64,000 bases of DNA from Blautia sp. (GTDB taxonomy: Bacteria; Bacillota; Clostridia; Lachnospirales; Lachnospiraceae). Made by a program: the position numbers and the translations under genes. The notes under the pieces are model-generated. The model ran no database searches, was not told where the DNA came from, and worked only from the letters and a program-made list of their open reading frames with translations. Positions 33,382 to 43,814 of this stretch are shown here, in pieces (position 1 is the stretch's first letter; every line of letters starts with the position of its first letter). Where the stretch lies: the NCBI GenBank assembly GCA_017475035.1, contig JAFVGK010000031.1, positions 1-64,000 on the forward strand. Reading direction: 5' to 3'.

Positions 33382-33401
33382 AACTTTTCTGGCCGTGATA
33401 T

Positions 33402-33875
33402 TTGAAAGGAGAGCACAACATGATCGTTAAAACAGTGAAGTATAAAGGCTTTGACGGAGAAGACATTGAAGAGACCATCCGACTGCACCTGACGAAGGCA
33501 GAGTTTCTGAATCTGGACCTCAAGTACAGTGACTACGGCGGACTGATCAACTACCTCAGGAAGCTGCTGACCGATGTGAAGGACGGGGACAGCTACATGC
33601 GGCCGATGGTCACCATGCTCCAGACTCTGATCCTTGCCGCCTACGGCAAGAAGACAGACGACGGACGTTTTGTAAAGAAAGTAAACGGCACCCTGCTGGC
33701 GGATGAGTTTGAGACCTCGGAGGCGTACTCCCAGCTGCTTATCCATCTGTTGAGTGAGGAGGGCCTTGACGAAATAGAGCCTCTGATCATGGGCATTATC
33801 CCGAGCGACGGCGTGGACCCGAAGGAACTGCAGGCTAAGAAAGAGCAGATTAACGCCGCGCTGAACCTGGCGTAA
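33402..33875 (+). CDS. Tail assembly chaperone 1
   Basis: 157 residues. The start KTVKYKGFDGEDIEETIRLHLTKAEFLNLDL is typical of gpG-type chaperones between tube and tape measure genes. It is preceded by the 18-mer CGTGATATTTGAAAGGAG, which includes the ribosome binding site. Binds the tape measure during tail assembly. Confidence 0.8.
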   Translation: MKGEHNMIVKTVKYKGFDGEDIEETIRLHLTKAEFLNLDLKYSDYGGLINYLRKLLTDVKDGDSYMRPMVTMLQTLILAAYGKKTDDGRFVKKVNGTLLADEFETSEAYSQLLIHLLSEEGLDEIEPLIMGIIPSDGVDPKELQAKKEQINAALNLA

Positions 33876-33879
33876 GCTC

Positions 33880-34446
33880 ATGCCGATGCAGATCCAGGTC
33901 CCCGCGACGGAAATCTATGACGAGGCAAAGGGCCGGTTCTTCTTCACCCCGAAGACGGTGCTGACGCTGGAGCACTCGCTGATCAGTGTGAGCAAATGGG
34001 AAGAGAAGTGGCACCGGCCCTATCTCTACCAGACGGTTCTAACCGAGGAAGCGAACCAGAAGACGAAGGAAGAGGAACTGGATTATATCCGCTGCATGAC
34101 GATCGGAAACGGCGTGGACCCGAACGTGTACCGGGTACTGCGGGCGAGCGATATTCAGAAGATCAAGGATTACATCAATAATCCTATGACTGCGACGAAG
34201 ATCCGTCAGCAGCAGAAGAAACCGAACCGGGAGATTGTCACGAATGAACTCATCTATTACTGGATGGTTGCGGCGGGTATCCCGTTCAAGCCCTGCGAGA
34301 CCTGGCATCTGAACAAGCTGCTGACGCTGATCGGCGTGTACGCGGCCAAGAACCAGGAGCAGGAGAAGGCAAATCCCAGACAGCAGGCACAGCAGCGCCA
34401 CTCGATCAACGCGGCGAGACGTGCGGCGCACGCCAGAAGACGATAA
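33880..34446 (+). CDS. Tail assembly chaperone 2 (GT-like)
   Basis: 188 residues, helical, with FTPKTVLTLEHSLISVSKWEEKWHRP and a late PFKPCETWHLNKLLTLIGVYAAK, then a basic tail. It begins four bases after the first chaperone stop without a visible ribosome binding site, so it is made either by reinitiation or by a shift of frame near GCG TAA G, echoing the G/GT frameshift of other phages. Confidence 0.75.
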   Translation: MPMQIQVPATEIYDEAKGRFFFTPKTVLTLEHSLISVSKWEEKWHRPYLYQTVLTEEANQKTKEEELDYIRCMTIGNGVDPNVYRVLRASDIQKIKDYINNPMTATKIRQQQKKPNREIVTNELIYYWMVAAGIPFKPCETWHLNKLLTLIGVYAAKNQEQEKANPRQQAQQRHSINAARRAAHARRR

Positions 34447-34462
34447 AAGGAGTGAACCACGC

Positions 34463-34837
34463 ATGGTCACGTTTCAGGCCAAAGGAAGTTTTCGCAAGAC
34501 CAAAAAGTTTCTGGAGCGGGCCGAGCAGATGGACTTCCGTGATATTCTGGACCGCTACGGCGTGAAGGGCGTGGCTGCCCTGGCGGCGGCAACCCCGAAG
34601 GACAGCGGCAACACGGCTGCCTGCTGGGGGTATGAGATCAAGTACGGTCCAGGAGTGGCAAGAATCTACTGGACCAACAGCAACATCAATGACGGTGTGC
34701 CAATCGCCGTGATCTTACAGTACGGGCACGGCACCGGAACAGGCGGCTGGGTGGAAGGGCGCGATTACATCAACCCCGCCATTCAGCCGATTTTTGACGA
34801 AATCGCCGAGAAGGCATGGAAGGAGGTTAACCGCTGA
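34463..34837 (+). CDS. HK97 gp10-like tail completion protein
   Basis: 124 residues. TPKDSGNTAACWGYEI...IYWTNSNINDGVPIAVILQYGHGTGTGGWVEGRDYINPAIQPIFDEIA is the recognisable HK97-gp10-like pattern. Usually encoded between connectors and tail terminator; here it lies between chaperones and tape measure. Its stop overlaps the tape-measure start (TGATG). Confidence 0.8.
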   Translation: MVTFQAKGSFRKTKKFLERAEQMDFRDILDRYGVKGVAALAAATPKDSGNTAACWGYEIKYGPGVARIYWTNSNINDGVPIAVILQYGHGTGTGGWVEGRDYINPAIQPIFDEIAEKAWKEVNR

Positions 34838-37800
34838 TGGCTACAGAAGTTGAAGAACGGATTGTACAAATGAAGTTCGACAACGCCCAGTTTGAGAAAG
34901 GCGCGAAGCAGTCGCTTTTGACACTCGAAAAACTGGACGGGGTTCTGGACCGGCTCGGACAGGGCGGCCTGGACCATCTGGCAAACACACTGGACATGGT
35001 GGAACGGCGGTTTTCCTCTTTTGGCATTGCCGGTATGACGGCGATTCAGAAGATCACCAACTCGGCAATTGACCTCGGCGTGCGCCTGATGACGGCAATT
35101 CCGCAGCAGATTATCTCAGGCGGTACAAGGCGAGCCAACAACATTGAGCAGGCGAGATTCCAGCTGAAGGGTTTGGGTATTGAATGGGATCAGGTCAAGG
35201 ACGCGATGGATTATGCCGTTAGCGGCACGGCTTACGGTCTGGATGAGGCAGCCAAGGCAGCCGCCCAGTTCGCGGCCTCCAAGAAAGACATGATCACCAC
35301 GGCGGACATCAACGGCGTCACGGACATGGCAAAAGCACTGAGAGCCATCTCAGGCGTCGCAGCCATGACCAACAGCACCTATGACGAGATCGCGAATATC
35401 TTTACCGGCATTTCAGGCACCGGCCACGTGATGACACAGGACCTTCGAATGCTGGAAGGGCGAGGCCTGAACGCGGCAGCCAAACTGGCGGAAGTGTTGA
35501 GCGATGGCCCTGATAATATCAAGTACACCGAGGAACAGATCCGCGAGATGATCTCGAAGGGCGAAATCGACTTTTTGACCTTCGCGAAAGCTATGGACTA
35601 TGCCTTCGGTGAGCACGCAACCGCAGCAAACGAGACCTATACTGGCTCACTCGCAAACATGAAGGCGGCTCTGAGCCGAATCGGCGCGGACTTTATTCAG
35701 CCCTGGCACAACGGAATGATCAAGATCCAGAATGCGCTGAGAAATACCTTCAATCTGGCGAGAAAGGTGACGCAGCCTTTCGCGGAAGGGCACTTCACCG
35801 ACTGGGCGGAGAGACTCTCGGATATTGTGTCGAGACTTGCTGGAAACATTAAATTCGGCTGGCTGGAGAATCTGTTGAATCTGGCTGGAAACGCTGGAGA
35901 TAAGATTCTTGATGTCCTTGAAGGAGTTGCCAGCGCTTTCCCACGCGGTCTCTTCGGCGAAGACAAGATTCTGGCCTTTACGAACCAGGATGCCATGAAC
36001 CGCTACAGCAAGCTGCAGCATACGCTGGCAGGTATCCGCGTGATATTTGACAGCTTGAGGAAAGTCGGAAAGGGCGTCTTCGAGAACCTTTTCGGCGGAA
36101 AAAGCTTCGATGCCGTCGAACTGCTGGACAAGCTCCTGGACAAGGGAAAACAGTTCGGCGACTGGATCGTCAATCTGAAGGGCCGAAACCAGGGCTTTGC
36201 ACCGCAGATTCAGAATGCGGTCACAAGGATCAGCAACGTTCTGCAGTCGGCGTCCAAGGTGTTTAAGTCGGCCGGCAATGTGATCGCGGCCATTATCGAA
36301 CGGATCTTCGGATATCTCAGCAAAAATGGCAGCAAAATGGCCGGACGTTTCGGGACCATCTTTAACGGTCTCGCGGACGGACTCACCGGAGTGAACAACA
36401 AACTTTCGGAGTTTCTGGACAAGATCGCCGAGTTTATCAGGGAACATGGCATCCTCAGCGGAATTCTGGAGGCGGCCAGCGATGGATTCTGGAATCTCGG
36501 AAGCGGGATCTGGAACGCGATCCAGAAGGTCACGGACTTTGTGAAGGGTCTTCTTGGAATCGAGGACGGCGTGAATGCCTGGGAGAAGATCAGTAACGCA
36601 TTCCAGACGGCAGGAGAAAAAATGCGCGGTGCATTTGATCTGATGCGAAACGGTTTGCAGGAAATCTTTGCTCCCGGCGGGATCGGCGAAGGCGCGATTA
36701 CGGTCGCTTCGCTGCTATACACGGCGCTGTTTGGGTTCCGAAAGTACCAGACAACAAAATGGTCTTTCCAACGTCTCGGCAGAGGCATTGAACTGGTACG
36801 GCATTCCGGGCAGACGCTTTGGAAATGGATGAAGGCGATCAACCCACTGGAGTACATCGACAAGGTCGAAACCCTTCTTGGCCGAACCTCTGGTGCACTG
36901 AGAGCCTTTGCGGATAACCTGAATGCAAAGTCTCTGCTGACGATCGGCGGAGCGGTCTTTGTCCTTGCGACAGCCCTTGGGATCTTGTTCATGCTGGCAG
37001 GCGATGCACAGAGAATGACCGTGGCAATCACGGGCTTGGCGGCCGTTATGGGCATTCTTACTGCAGCGGCCTCCGCGATGTGGAAGATCTTTGGAAGCGA
37101 TAAGCTGATCATGGGCACCGTCGACAAAAATCTGAAGGGCTTTAAGAAGCTGAAAGCGGTATTCGGAAATTTCGGATCATTTTTAATCGGATTTGCAGAC
37201 AGATTTGCAAGAGGTTACAATTTCCAGCAAATCGCGAAGGGCCTGCTGTACTTCGCCGGTGCGGTGCTGGTGCTGGCGGTGGCTGTCGGTGTCTTTGCCT
37301 ATACCTATAACAAATTCGGATGGAAGGCCATGGCAGCCGGTGTCATCGGCATGGCTGTTGCAATCGGGGTATTGGTGGCAGCCATTGCTTTGCTTGACAA
37401 ATATGTCAAAAGCACTATGCCATTCAAAATGGCAGGAATTGCCGTGGCTCTTGTAGGCCTCGGCGTTGCGCTGCTGCTGGTTACGGCCGCGATGTGGGCC
37501 CTGAGCAGACTGAGCTGGTCAGAACTGGCGAAAGGAATGCTCGGAGTTGCCGTCGGAATTGGTATTATGGTCGCGGCTATCGCGTTCCTTGGATCGAGTA
37601 TCGAAGGAAAAGGCGCAAGGATCAAGCTTCGGGCGGCACTGCTGGCACTGAGCCTAGTGGCGGTGGCCGCGGCAGTCCTGATCCTGGCGGTTGCTATTCG
37701 TGTGATTGCGAGCCTGCCCATGCAGCAGCTGGGCCTGGCGCTTGGAACTCTGGCAATCGGCCTGTTCGCCATGGTAGCGGCATTGGCTCTGCTCAGTAAT

Positions 37801-40635
37801 ATTAATCCGGGCAAGCTGCTTGCTGCGGGAGCCTCGATGATGATGGCTGGCGTTGCGATGATCTTACTTGCGGCGGCCATGACCATTATGACGGTGGCTC
37901 TGATGGCGTTATCGGTGGTTCCGTATGACGCGCTGATGAATTCACTGAAGGCGCTGGGGCTCACTCTGCTCGGCATTGTCGCGGCTCTGGTTATTCTCGG
38001 CGCAATGGGGCCGATTGTCCTGGCTGCCGGAGGCGCGATCCTGATGGTTGGTATCGCCTTCCTGGCACTTGGAGCTGGTCTGTCTCTGGCGGGTACGGGA
38101 ATCATTAAGCTTGCCGTTGCGGCAAATATGCTTCAGGGGATCAACCTCCTGAAACTGGCAGGCGGTCTGCTGGCAATGAGCGTCGCTCTGGCGGCACTCG
38201 GCGTCGGGGGTATTCTGACCAACTTTGCAAGCGGTGGATTTGACGGGCTTGTGGTCCTGGCCACGGCAATGAAGATGATGCAGGGCCTGGATTATAAGAC
38301 TCTGAACGATAAAGAAAACGGACTTCGCGGACTTGCCAAGAGCCTGAGAGCCTTTGGCGGTCTGAAGGGTATCTGGCTTTCTCTCGGCGCAGGCGGTCTG
38401 GTCACAGTCGGCCCGGCTCTTGTTTCGCTGGCAGCCGGCGTAAAAGCCATGGTTCCGGCGATGAAAGAACTGACTACCATTGAGAACCCTGAAAAGGCTC
38501 TCGGCATTTATGAGGGTATCGCCAACAGTGCCAGAAAACTCATGTCTATCGGTGCATTCAGCAAACGTGCAGATACGGAAGGCTTCGCCGATGCGATTGT
38601 TGCTATTGTTCCGGCAATCAAGCAGCTTGATGATATTAAGGACCCCTATCAGGCGATAACGGTTCTGGAAGCAATCGCAGAAGCCGGACGGATCATGGGG
38701 AGCGCCGGGTTCTTCCAGCACAATACCGACATGTCCGGTGTTGCGGATGCACTTGTAAAGATCGTGCCTGTCATGCATGAACTGAACGGCGTGGAAGACC
38801 CGGCCAAGGTCCGACAGGTGCTTGACGCAATCGCCTATGCCGGGAGCATCTTCGGAACAACAGAATTCTGGAATAAGTCCATAGATGTTACATCGGTCGG
38901 AACCGCCATGTCGACCATTCTGCCGTCGATTCGAGAACTGAACGATGTGACGATTGATCCGGTAAACGTCGCCGCGATCCTGAAGGCAATCGGCGAGGCC
39001 GGCAGAATACTCGGCGGAATGTCTGTATTCGAGCGCCAGTCCGATGTTATCGCAATCGGTGATGCACTGAAGGCCGTGATTCCGGTCATTCAGGACATGA
39101 ACGGCATTACCACCGATCCCGCCTCCATCGACAGTATTCTCACCTCGGTTGCCGATGCCGGCAAGAAGCTCGGGACCATGAGCTTTGCCAGCAAGGGTAC
39201 GGATGTGGAAGCTATCGCATCGGCTCTGCGAACGGTCATCCCTGTGATTCAGGAGCTGAACGCGGTTACCATTGATGCAGACAGTGTGGATCTGATCATG
39301 AGCGCGATCGGCTCAACAGCCGACCATATGAGCGAAATGCCGGTGTTCAAAAAACAGGCTGATGTGGCGGCAATTGCAGATGCCTTAAATATTATCATAC
39401 CAGTGATCGCCAATCTCGGGACAATCACAGACCCGACAGGCGTCGCGCTCACTCTTGACACCTTAGGACCGTCTCTTCAGACATTTGGAACGCGGAGTTT
39501 CTGGTCGAAAGAGAGCAACATGGACGGAATCGCAGATGCAATCGTCAAGATTATACCGGCGATCGTACAGCTCGGAACAATCACAGACCCGACAGGCGTC
39601 GCACTCACGCTGGATACCTTGGGTCCATCGCTTCAGACGTTCGGAACGCGGAGTTTCTGGTCGAAAGAGAGCAATATTGACGGGATCGCGGATGCGATCA
39701 CCAAAATTGTGCCGGCGGTCCTGCAGCTCGAGCAGATCTCGGATACCGAAGGTCTGTCTGCAAAGATGTCTATACTTGGCTCAGCAATAGAAGCCTTCGG
39801 GACCAGGGGAATCTTTAGCAAAGAACAAAATCTGGTCCCTGTGGCCGACGGACTTGTCGGTATCGCCTCAGCGCTCTCCAGCATCACGGACGATCAGGTT
39901 TCACGACTGGGCCAGCTGGCTACCATACTGATGACTGACTTCGGTGCGGGGATTACCGGGATGGCTCTTGAAATCGAGACCTCGTTCAGTACGATGCTCA
40001 GCAACCTGACTACGACGATCACAGCCTATGACGCAACCTGGGTGACTCTGGGCGGAAACATCACGGCAGGCATCGCCAACGGTATCATGAGCCGGACGGC
40101 GGAGGCGGCCAGCGCCATGGCAAGCATGGCATCTTCTCTTGCCACAAGCTTCACGGTTACCCTCGGCATCAATTCACCGTCCAGGGTCTTTGCGGGACTT
40201 GCCGGTTATATTCCGGAAGGCGTCGCGAAGGGCATTACGGACGGCAGTGGTCAGGTTACGGATGCGATGATCACGGCCATGAGCCCGGCGATGATGGTTC
40301 TGATGAGCCTGATGAGCTCGGATTATGACTTCAGCCCGACCATCACCCCGGTGGTGGATCTCAGCAACGTGACCAGCGCGGCAAACGCGGTGGACGGCAT
40401 GTTCGGGTCGGCCGATTTCTCGGCGGGCTATAACGGTCATGTCAGCAGCATCGCGGACTACGTTGGAAACCTCGCATCCGAAATGGGCGAGGTGACCAAC
40501 ATCACTAACAATACCGGAGACTCGTACAACTTCAACATTTACGCGTCGGAAGGTATGGATGAAGAAGCAATCGCCGAAGCGGTGATGAACCGGATTCGGA
40601 CGACAACAGTTAGAAGAGGGGCCGCCTTCGGGTAA
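34837..40635 (+). CDS. Tape measure protein
   Basis: 1,932 residues. The N-terminal part is tape-measure-like (FDNAQFEKGAKQSLLTLEKLD, YDEIANIFTGISGTGHVMTQDLRMLEGRGLNAA). Residues ~700-1150 are a long series of hydrophobic segments. Residues ~1240-1680 are tandem repeats of about 57 residues; the C-terminus has GITDGSGQV and the usual SINSPSRVF-like helix. Using the rule of thumb of ~0.15 nm per residue, the tail would be near 290 nm. Few GATATT words occur here (about four in 5.8 kb), in contrast to the replication genes. Confidence 0.9.
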   Translation: MATEVEERIVQMKFDNAQFEKGAKQSLLTLEKLDGVLDRLGQGGLDHLANTLDMVERRFSSFGIAGMTAIQKITNSAIDLGVRLMTAIPQQIISGGTRRANNIEQARFQLKGLGIEWDQVKDAMDYAVSGTAYGLDEAAKAAAQFAASKKDMITTADINGVTDMAKALRAISGVAAMTNSTYDEIANIFTGISGTGHVMTQDLRMLEGRGLNAAAKLAEVLSDGPDNIKYTEEQIREMISKGEIDFLTFAKAMDYAFGEHATAANETYTGSLANMKAALSRIGADFIQPWHNGMIKIQNALRNTFNLARKVTQPFAEGHFTDWAERLSDIVSRLAGNIKFGWLENLLNLAGNAGDKILDVLEGVASAFPRGLFGEDKILAFTNQDAMNRYSKLQHTLAGIRVIFDSLRKVGKGVFENLFGGKSFDAVELLDKLLDKGKQFGDWIVNLKGRNQGFAPQIQNAVTRISNVLQSASKVFKSAGNVIAAIIERIFGYLSKNGSKMAGRFGTIFNGLADGLTGVNNKLSEFLDKIAEFIREHGILSGILEAASDGFWNLGSGIWNAIQKVTDFVKGLLGIEDGVNAWEKISNAFQTAGEKMRGAFDLMRNGLQEIFAPGGIGEGAITVASLLYTALFGFRKYQTTKWSFQRLGRGIELVRHSGQTLWKWMKAINPLEYIDKVETLLGRTSGALRAFADNLNAKSLLTIGGAVFVLATALGILFMLAGDAQRMTVAITGLAAVMGILTAAASAMWKIFGSDKLIMGTVDKNLKGFKKLKAVFGNFGSFLIGFADRFARGYNFQQIAKGLLYFAGAVLVLAVAVGVFAYTYNKFGWKAMAAGVIGMAVAIGVLVAAIALLDKYVKSTMPFKMAGIAVALVGLGVALLLVTAAMWALSRLSWSELAKGMLGVAVGIGIMVAAIAFLGSSIEGKGARIKLRAALLALSLVAVAAAVLILAVAIRVIASLPMQQLGLALGTLAIGLFAMVAALALLSNINPGKLLAAGASMMMAGVAMILLAAAMTIMTVALMALSVVPYDALMNSLKALGLTLLGIVAALVILGAMGPIVLAAGGAILMVGIAFLALGAGLSLAGTGIIKLAVAANMLQGINLLKLAGGLLAMSVALAALGVGGILTNFASGGFDGLVVLATAMKMMQGLDYKTLNDKENGLRGLAKSLRAFGGLKGIWLSLGAGGLVTVGPALVSLAAGVKAMVPAMKELTTIENPEKALGIYEGIANSARKLMSIGAFSKRADTEGFADAIVAIVPAIKQLDDIKDPYQAITVLEAIAEAGRIMGSAGFFQHNTDMSGVADALVKIVPVMHELNGVEDPAKVRQVLDAIAYAGSIFGTTEFWNKSIDVTSVGTAMSTILPSIRELNDVTIDPVNVAAILKAIGEAGRILGGMSVFERQSDVIAIGDALKAVIPVIQDMNGITTDPASIDSILTSVADAGKKLGTMSFASKGTDVEAIASALRTVIPVIQELNAVTIDADSVDLIMSAIGSTADHMSEMPVFKKQADVAAIADALNIIIPVIANLGTITDPTGVALTLDTLGPSLQTFGTRSFWSKESNMDGIADAIVKIIPAIVQLGTITDPTGVALTLDTLGPSLQTFGTRSFWSKESNIDGIADAITKIVPAVLQLEQISDTEGLSAKMSILGSAIEAFGTRGIFSKEQNLVPVADGLVGIASALSSITDDQVSRLGQLATILMTDFGAGITGMALEIETSFSTMLSNLTTTITAYDATWVTLGGNITAGIANGIMSRTAEAASAMASMASSLATSFTVTLGINSPSRVFAGLAGYIPEGVAKGITDGSGQVTDAMITAMSPAMMVLMSLMSSDYDFSPTITPVVDLSNVTSAANAVDGMFGSADFSAGYNGHVSSIADYVGNLASEMGEVTNITNNTGDSYNFNIYASEGMDEEAIAEAVMNRIRTTTVRRGAAFG
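38560..39870 (+). repeat. Tandem ~57-residue repeats in the tape measure
   Basis: Seven to eight diverged units with the pattern ADAI..I.P.I..L..I.DP......L..I......G...F.K. Two adjacent units are almost identical in protein and DNA (from about 39420 and about 39588), sharing ACAATCACAGACCCGACAGG and TTCTGGTCGAAAGAGAGCAA, so this step of tail lengthening is recent. Confidence 0.75.
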
Positions 40636-40677
40636 ACCCCTCTTCTTTATACACAGCAGGAAGGAGGCGTTTCCCGG

Positions 40678-41418
40678 ATGATTATCTGGGCCGGAACCAG
40701 CAGCGACGAGGTCGGCATGATTGTCGAGCATCTTCCAAGCATTCTGGTTCCGAAGAAGAGTCAGGAAGTACAGGTCGTTCCGGGACGAAACGGGAATATT
40801 GTGCTGGAGGACGGATCATTTGAAGATTACGAGCAGCCATATTCCGTGTTTCTTGACGCGAAGGAGATTGGTGGTATTCAGCGCGTGATGCCGAGAGTCG
40901 TGGACTGGCTGCTCGGACACGAAGGATACCAGAGACTGGAGGATACCTATTTCCCGGATGTGTACCGCAAAGCCTATTACAGCGGCGGCTCGGAGTTTCT
41001 GAACATCTTCGGCGAGTACGGAGAGGGAACCCTGACCTTTGTATGCGCTCCGGCGAAATATTTCAAAATGGGAGAGAGACCCGTGCAGATAACAAGCGGC
41101 GGGAAGCTCTTTAACCCCTCGGCCTTTGCAGCCCACCCGACATTCGTCTTCGATATGATCAGTCCGGCGGGCACCGGCAGCATCACGGTGAATGATAGCA
41201 CCGTAAACATTGTCAGCAATGGCCAAAGCTATGAAGAAGGAACGGTGACGGTCTACCTGGACACGGCAAAACACAAGGCGTACACATCCGGGAACCTGAA
41301 CCTCAACAATAAAATCAGCGGAGACTATGAAGCGCTGAAGCTCGGAAAGACCTCAGTGATCAGCTATACGGGCGACGTGCAGAACCTGCGGGTGATCCCG
41401 AATTGGTGGACCGTCTGA
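40678..41418 (+). CDS. Distal tail protein (Dit-like)
   Basis: 246 residues. Position directly after the tape measure, the PGRNGNIVLEDGSFEDYEQPYSVFLDAKEIGGIQRVMPRVVDWLLGHEGYQRLEDTYFPDVYRKAYYSGG core and beta-rich remainder match Dit/siphovirus tail-component proteins, which form the hub joining tube and tip. AAGGAGG site upstream. Confidence 0.8.
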   Translation: MIIWAGTSSDEVGMIVEHLPSILVPKKSQEVQVVPGRNGNIVLEDGSFEDYEQPYSVFLDAKEIGGIQRVMPRVVDWLLGHEGYQRLEDTYFPDVYRKAYYSGGSEFLNIFGEYGEGTLTFVCAPAKYFKMGERPVQITSGGKLFNPSAFAAHPTFVFDMISPAGTGSITVNDSTVNIVSNGQSYEEGTVTVYLDTAKHKAYTSGNLNLNNKISGDYEALKLGKTSVISYTGDVQNLRVIPNWWTV

Positions 41419-41437
41419 CGGAAGGGCGTGATATTCT

Positions 41438-43780
41438 TTGATACCAATTCTGTTTGAATATGACGCGACCGATTTTTCTACGCACGGAATCGGCGATCTG
41501 ATCGAAGCAACGAACTGCAAAGCCAAGGTAACGGCAGAGGGTGAGTATGAACTGTCCTTCCAGTATCCGGCCAGTGGCGAGATGTTCCCAGAGCTGCAGA
41601 TCAACCGTATCGTGCTGGCGAAGGTGAACGACTATCAGGACCTGCAGCAGTTTCGCATCTACGGCGTGGGCTCGGAGACTAAGAAAATGGTCACGGTCAA
41701 TTGTCAGCACATCAGCTATGATCTGGCGAACTATCCAGTGAGGCTGTTCAAGGATCAGGTATCCCCGGCGGGCGCAATCGCCATGCTGCGGCGGAATATC
41801 GTGTCCATCGACCCTATAAATCCACAGGCGCATCCGTTCACGCTGTCCGGTTACGCCATCGAGGACTACACCCAGAGAGCCTACGCCCTTGGGGAATACG
41901 CGCTCTATGACGGCGGAGGAGACCTGGGCAAATGCACCTGGCAGTGCGTGGAGGCGATCCCGACTGGAGAGGTCTGGAACAGCGACCACTGGAATATCCT
42001 GAAGAAGTTTGAAGTCAACGAGCCGAGGAGCGCCCGCAGCATTCTGCTGGATGGGAGCGACAGCATTCTGGGCCACTGGGGCGGGGATCTGGTGATCGAC
42101 AACCTCAGTTTCACGATCGAAAAGGACGCCGGCGCGGAGCGGAAGGCTCTGAACCATGTGATCGAGTATGGGGTAGATCTGATCGACCTGAAACAGGAAA
42201 AGAACATCTCGGAACGGGTGACCGGCATTCTGCCCTACTGGAAGGGAACCATCCGCGGCGCGACATCCTCGGATTACTATGTGAGCTCTGTATCCAGTGG
42301 CTTTGAGTCCGGCGTCACGTATTTCGAGCTCAACGCGAACTACAGCCAGACGGTGGACGCGAGTCGGCAGCTCAGCAAAACCTATTATATTTCCGTGAGC
42401 GGGGTATTCGTGCCGGCTACGGACGCGCAGATGGACTTTCTGAGCGGCATCACGTATTACGAGTATAAGGCGATTATTGATGAGGATACGGAACTTGCCA
42501 AGATGGAGTACGTCCAGACGGAGGACACACACTATAATTCGCTGACCTCGTATTACAGGAAAAACGGCCAGGTCTATGAGCCGATCGTGTCGGCAGATCT
42601 GGGCTTCGACAGCAGGAAGACCTATTTTGAGGAGACCTCACACTCCTTCACACCGACCGCGGATACCACGCCGCAGGCCGGGAAGACCTATTACCGCTAT
42701 GAGACCAACGCGTACTCTGAGGAAGAGGAGATCATCTACGGTGATATTCAGTACTGCGAGGGGGCGAGACAGCTCTCTCAGGCAGCGCAGAAGATCGAGG
42801 CAGTGGATCTAAGCGAGTTCTTCGATGCGGAGACCAATGAGCAGCTGCCGAGCAAGGACGCGATCAACAAAAAGGCAAGGCACTACATGATCGTGAACAA
42901 TGTAGGAGAGCCGACTGTCGACCTGACTGTCAGCTATGCCAACATGGGACAGGATATTCGCCTTCACGATACGGTCACAGTGCGTTTTGTAAAGCTTGGC
43001 GTCGACGCGAAGGCCAAGGTGACCAGCTTTACCTACGACGTGCTGAACGAACGCTGCACACAGATCGAGGTGGCAAATGAGAAGGCGGTCTCGGCCTGGT
43101 CAGCACTGGAGGACGCGTCCAGACTCCGGAAGGGGACGCTGAGCACGGACCGTATCGCGGATAAATCCCTGACCAGTGAGAAATACGGGACAGGCTCGGT
43201 CGGCAGCAAGGCGATCGGGACTACAGCCGTGCACGACTGGCACATCGGGAACGAGGATATTACGACCAGGACGATCGCCAAGGACGCCGTGGTCGAGGAG
43301 AAGATCAAGGATACGTCCGTCACAGTGAACAAGATCAAGGACGGAGCCGTGATCACTGAGAAGATTGCGCCAAATGCCGTAACCACCAGCAAGGTCCTGA
43401 ATGAGGCGATTACCCTTGCGAAAATGTGGGGCGACTTTCAGGTGTTCTACGCGGATATTGTCGCGGCACTGGCGATCTTCTCTGATTACGTTAAAGTTAC
43501 GAGGTCTCTGGAGTGCAGTGTATTGTATGTGCGCAGTAATCAGATCGTCATGGGGGCGGCCGGATCCAGTAATATTTATTCGCCGACAACCGCGACGCTG
43601 AATATGGCAACCGGTATCAGCGGAGGATCGTACAGCATCGACCACTCTCGTTACAGCGCTTGGGTTGATGAAGACGGCAAATACCGCTATTATCTGACCA
43701 GCTTATATGGAAGTGCACCAAGTCTGAGTAAGACGACGATTTATCTTTATTATCTTGGAAAATACACAGGAACCGGATAA
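41438..43780 (+). CDS. Tail-associated endopeptidase/tip protein (Tal-like)
   Basis: 780 residues, TTG start. The N-terminal ~380 residues follow the prophage tail endopeptidase pattern (FEYDATDFSTHGIGDLIEATNCKAKVTAEGEYELSFQYP). Inserted at ~residues 150-190 is a CBM5/12-like piece (ALGEYALYDGGG...CTWQCVEAIPTGEVWNSDHWN), likely sugar-binding. Several TYYE-type modules follow (~residues 285-430), also found in the tail tube and receptor-binding proteins. The final part is repetitive (helix-beta stalk) and ends in a compact tip. Acts at the tail tip on cell wall or receptor. Confidence 0.8.
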   Translation: MIPILFEYDATDFSTHGIGDLIEATNCKAKVTAEGEYELSFQYPASGEMFPELQINRIVLAKVNDYQDLQQFRIYGVGSETKKMVTVNCQHISYDLANYPVRLFKDQVSPAGAIAMLRRNIVSIDPINPQAHPFTLSGYAIEDYTQRAYALGEYALYDGGGDLGKCTWQCVEAIPTGEVWNSDHWNILKKFEVNEPRSARSILLDGSDSILGHWGGDLVIDNLSFTIEKDAGAERKALNHVIEYGVDLIDLKQEKNISERVTGILPYWKGTIRGATSSDYYVSSVSSGFESGVTYFELNANYSQTVDASRQLSKTYYISVSGVFVPATDAQMDFLSGITYYEYKAIIDEDTELAKMEYVQTEDTHYNSLTSYYRKNGQVYEPIVSADLGFDSRKTYFEETSHSFTPTADTTPQAGKTYYRYETNAYSEEEEIIYGDIQYCEGARQLSQAAQKIEAVDLSEFFDAETNEQLPSKDAINKKARHYMIVNNVGEPTVDLTVSYANMGQDIRLHDTVTVRFVKLGVDAKAKVTSFTYDVLNERCTQIEVANEKAVSAWSALEDASRLRKGTLSTDRIADKSLTSEKYGTGSVGSKAIGTTAVHDWHIGNEDITTRTIAKDAVVEEKIKDTSVTVNKIKDGAVITEKIAPNAVTTSKVLNEAITLAKMWGDFQVFYADIVAALAIFSDYVKVTRSLECSVLYVRSNQIVMGAAGSSNIYSPTTATLNMATGISGGSYSIDHSRYSAWVDEDGKYRYYLTSLYGSAPSLSKTTIYLYYLGKYTGTG

Positions 43781-43814
43781 CGCGAACATTCTGCAATTGC
43801 GAAAGGAGAGCAGT

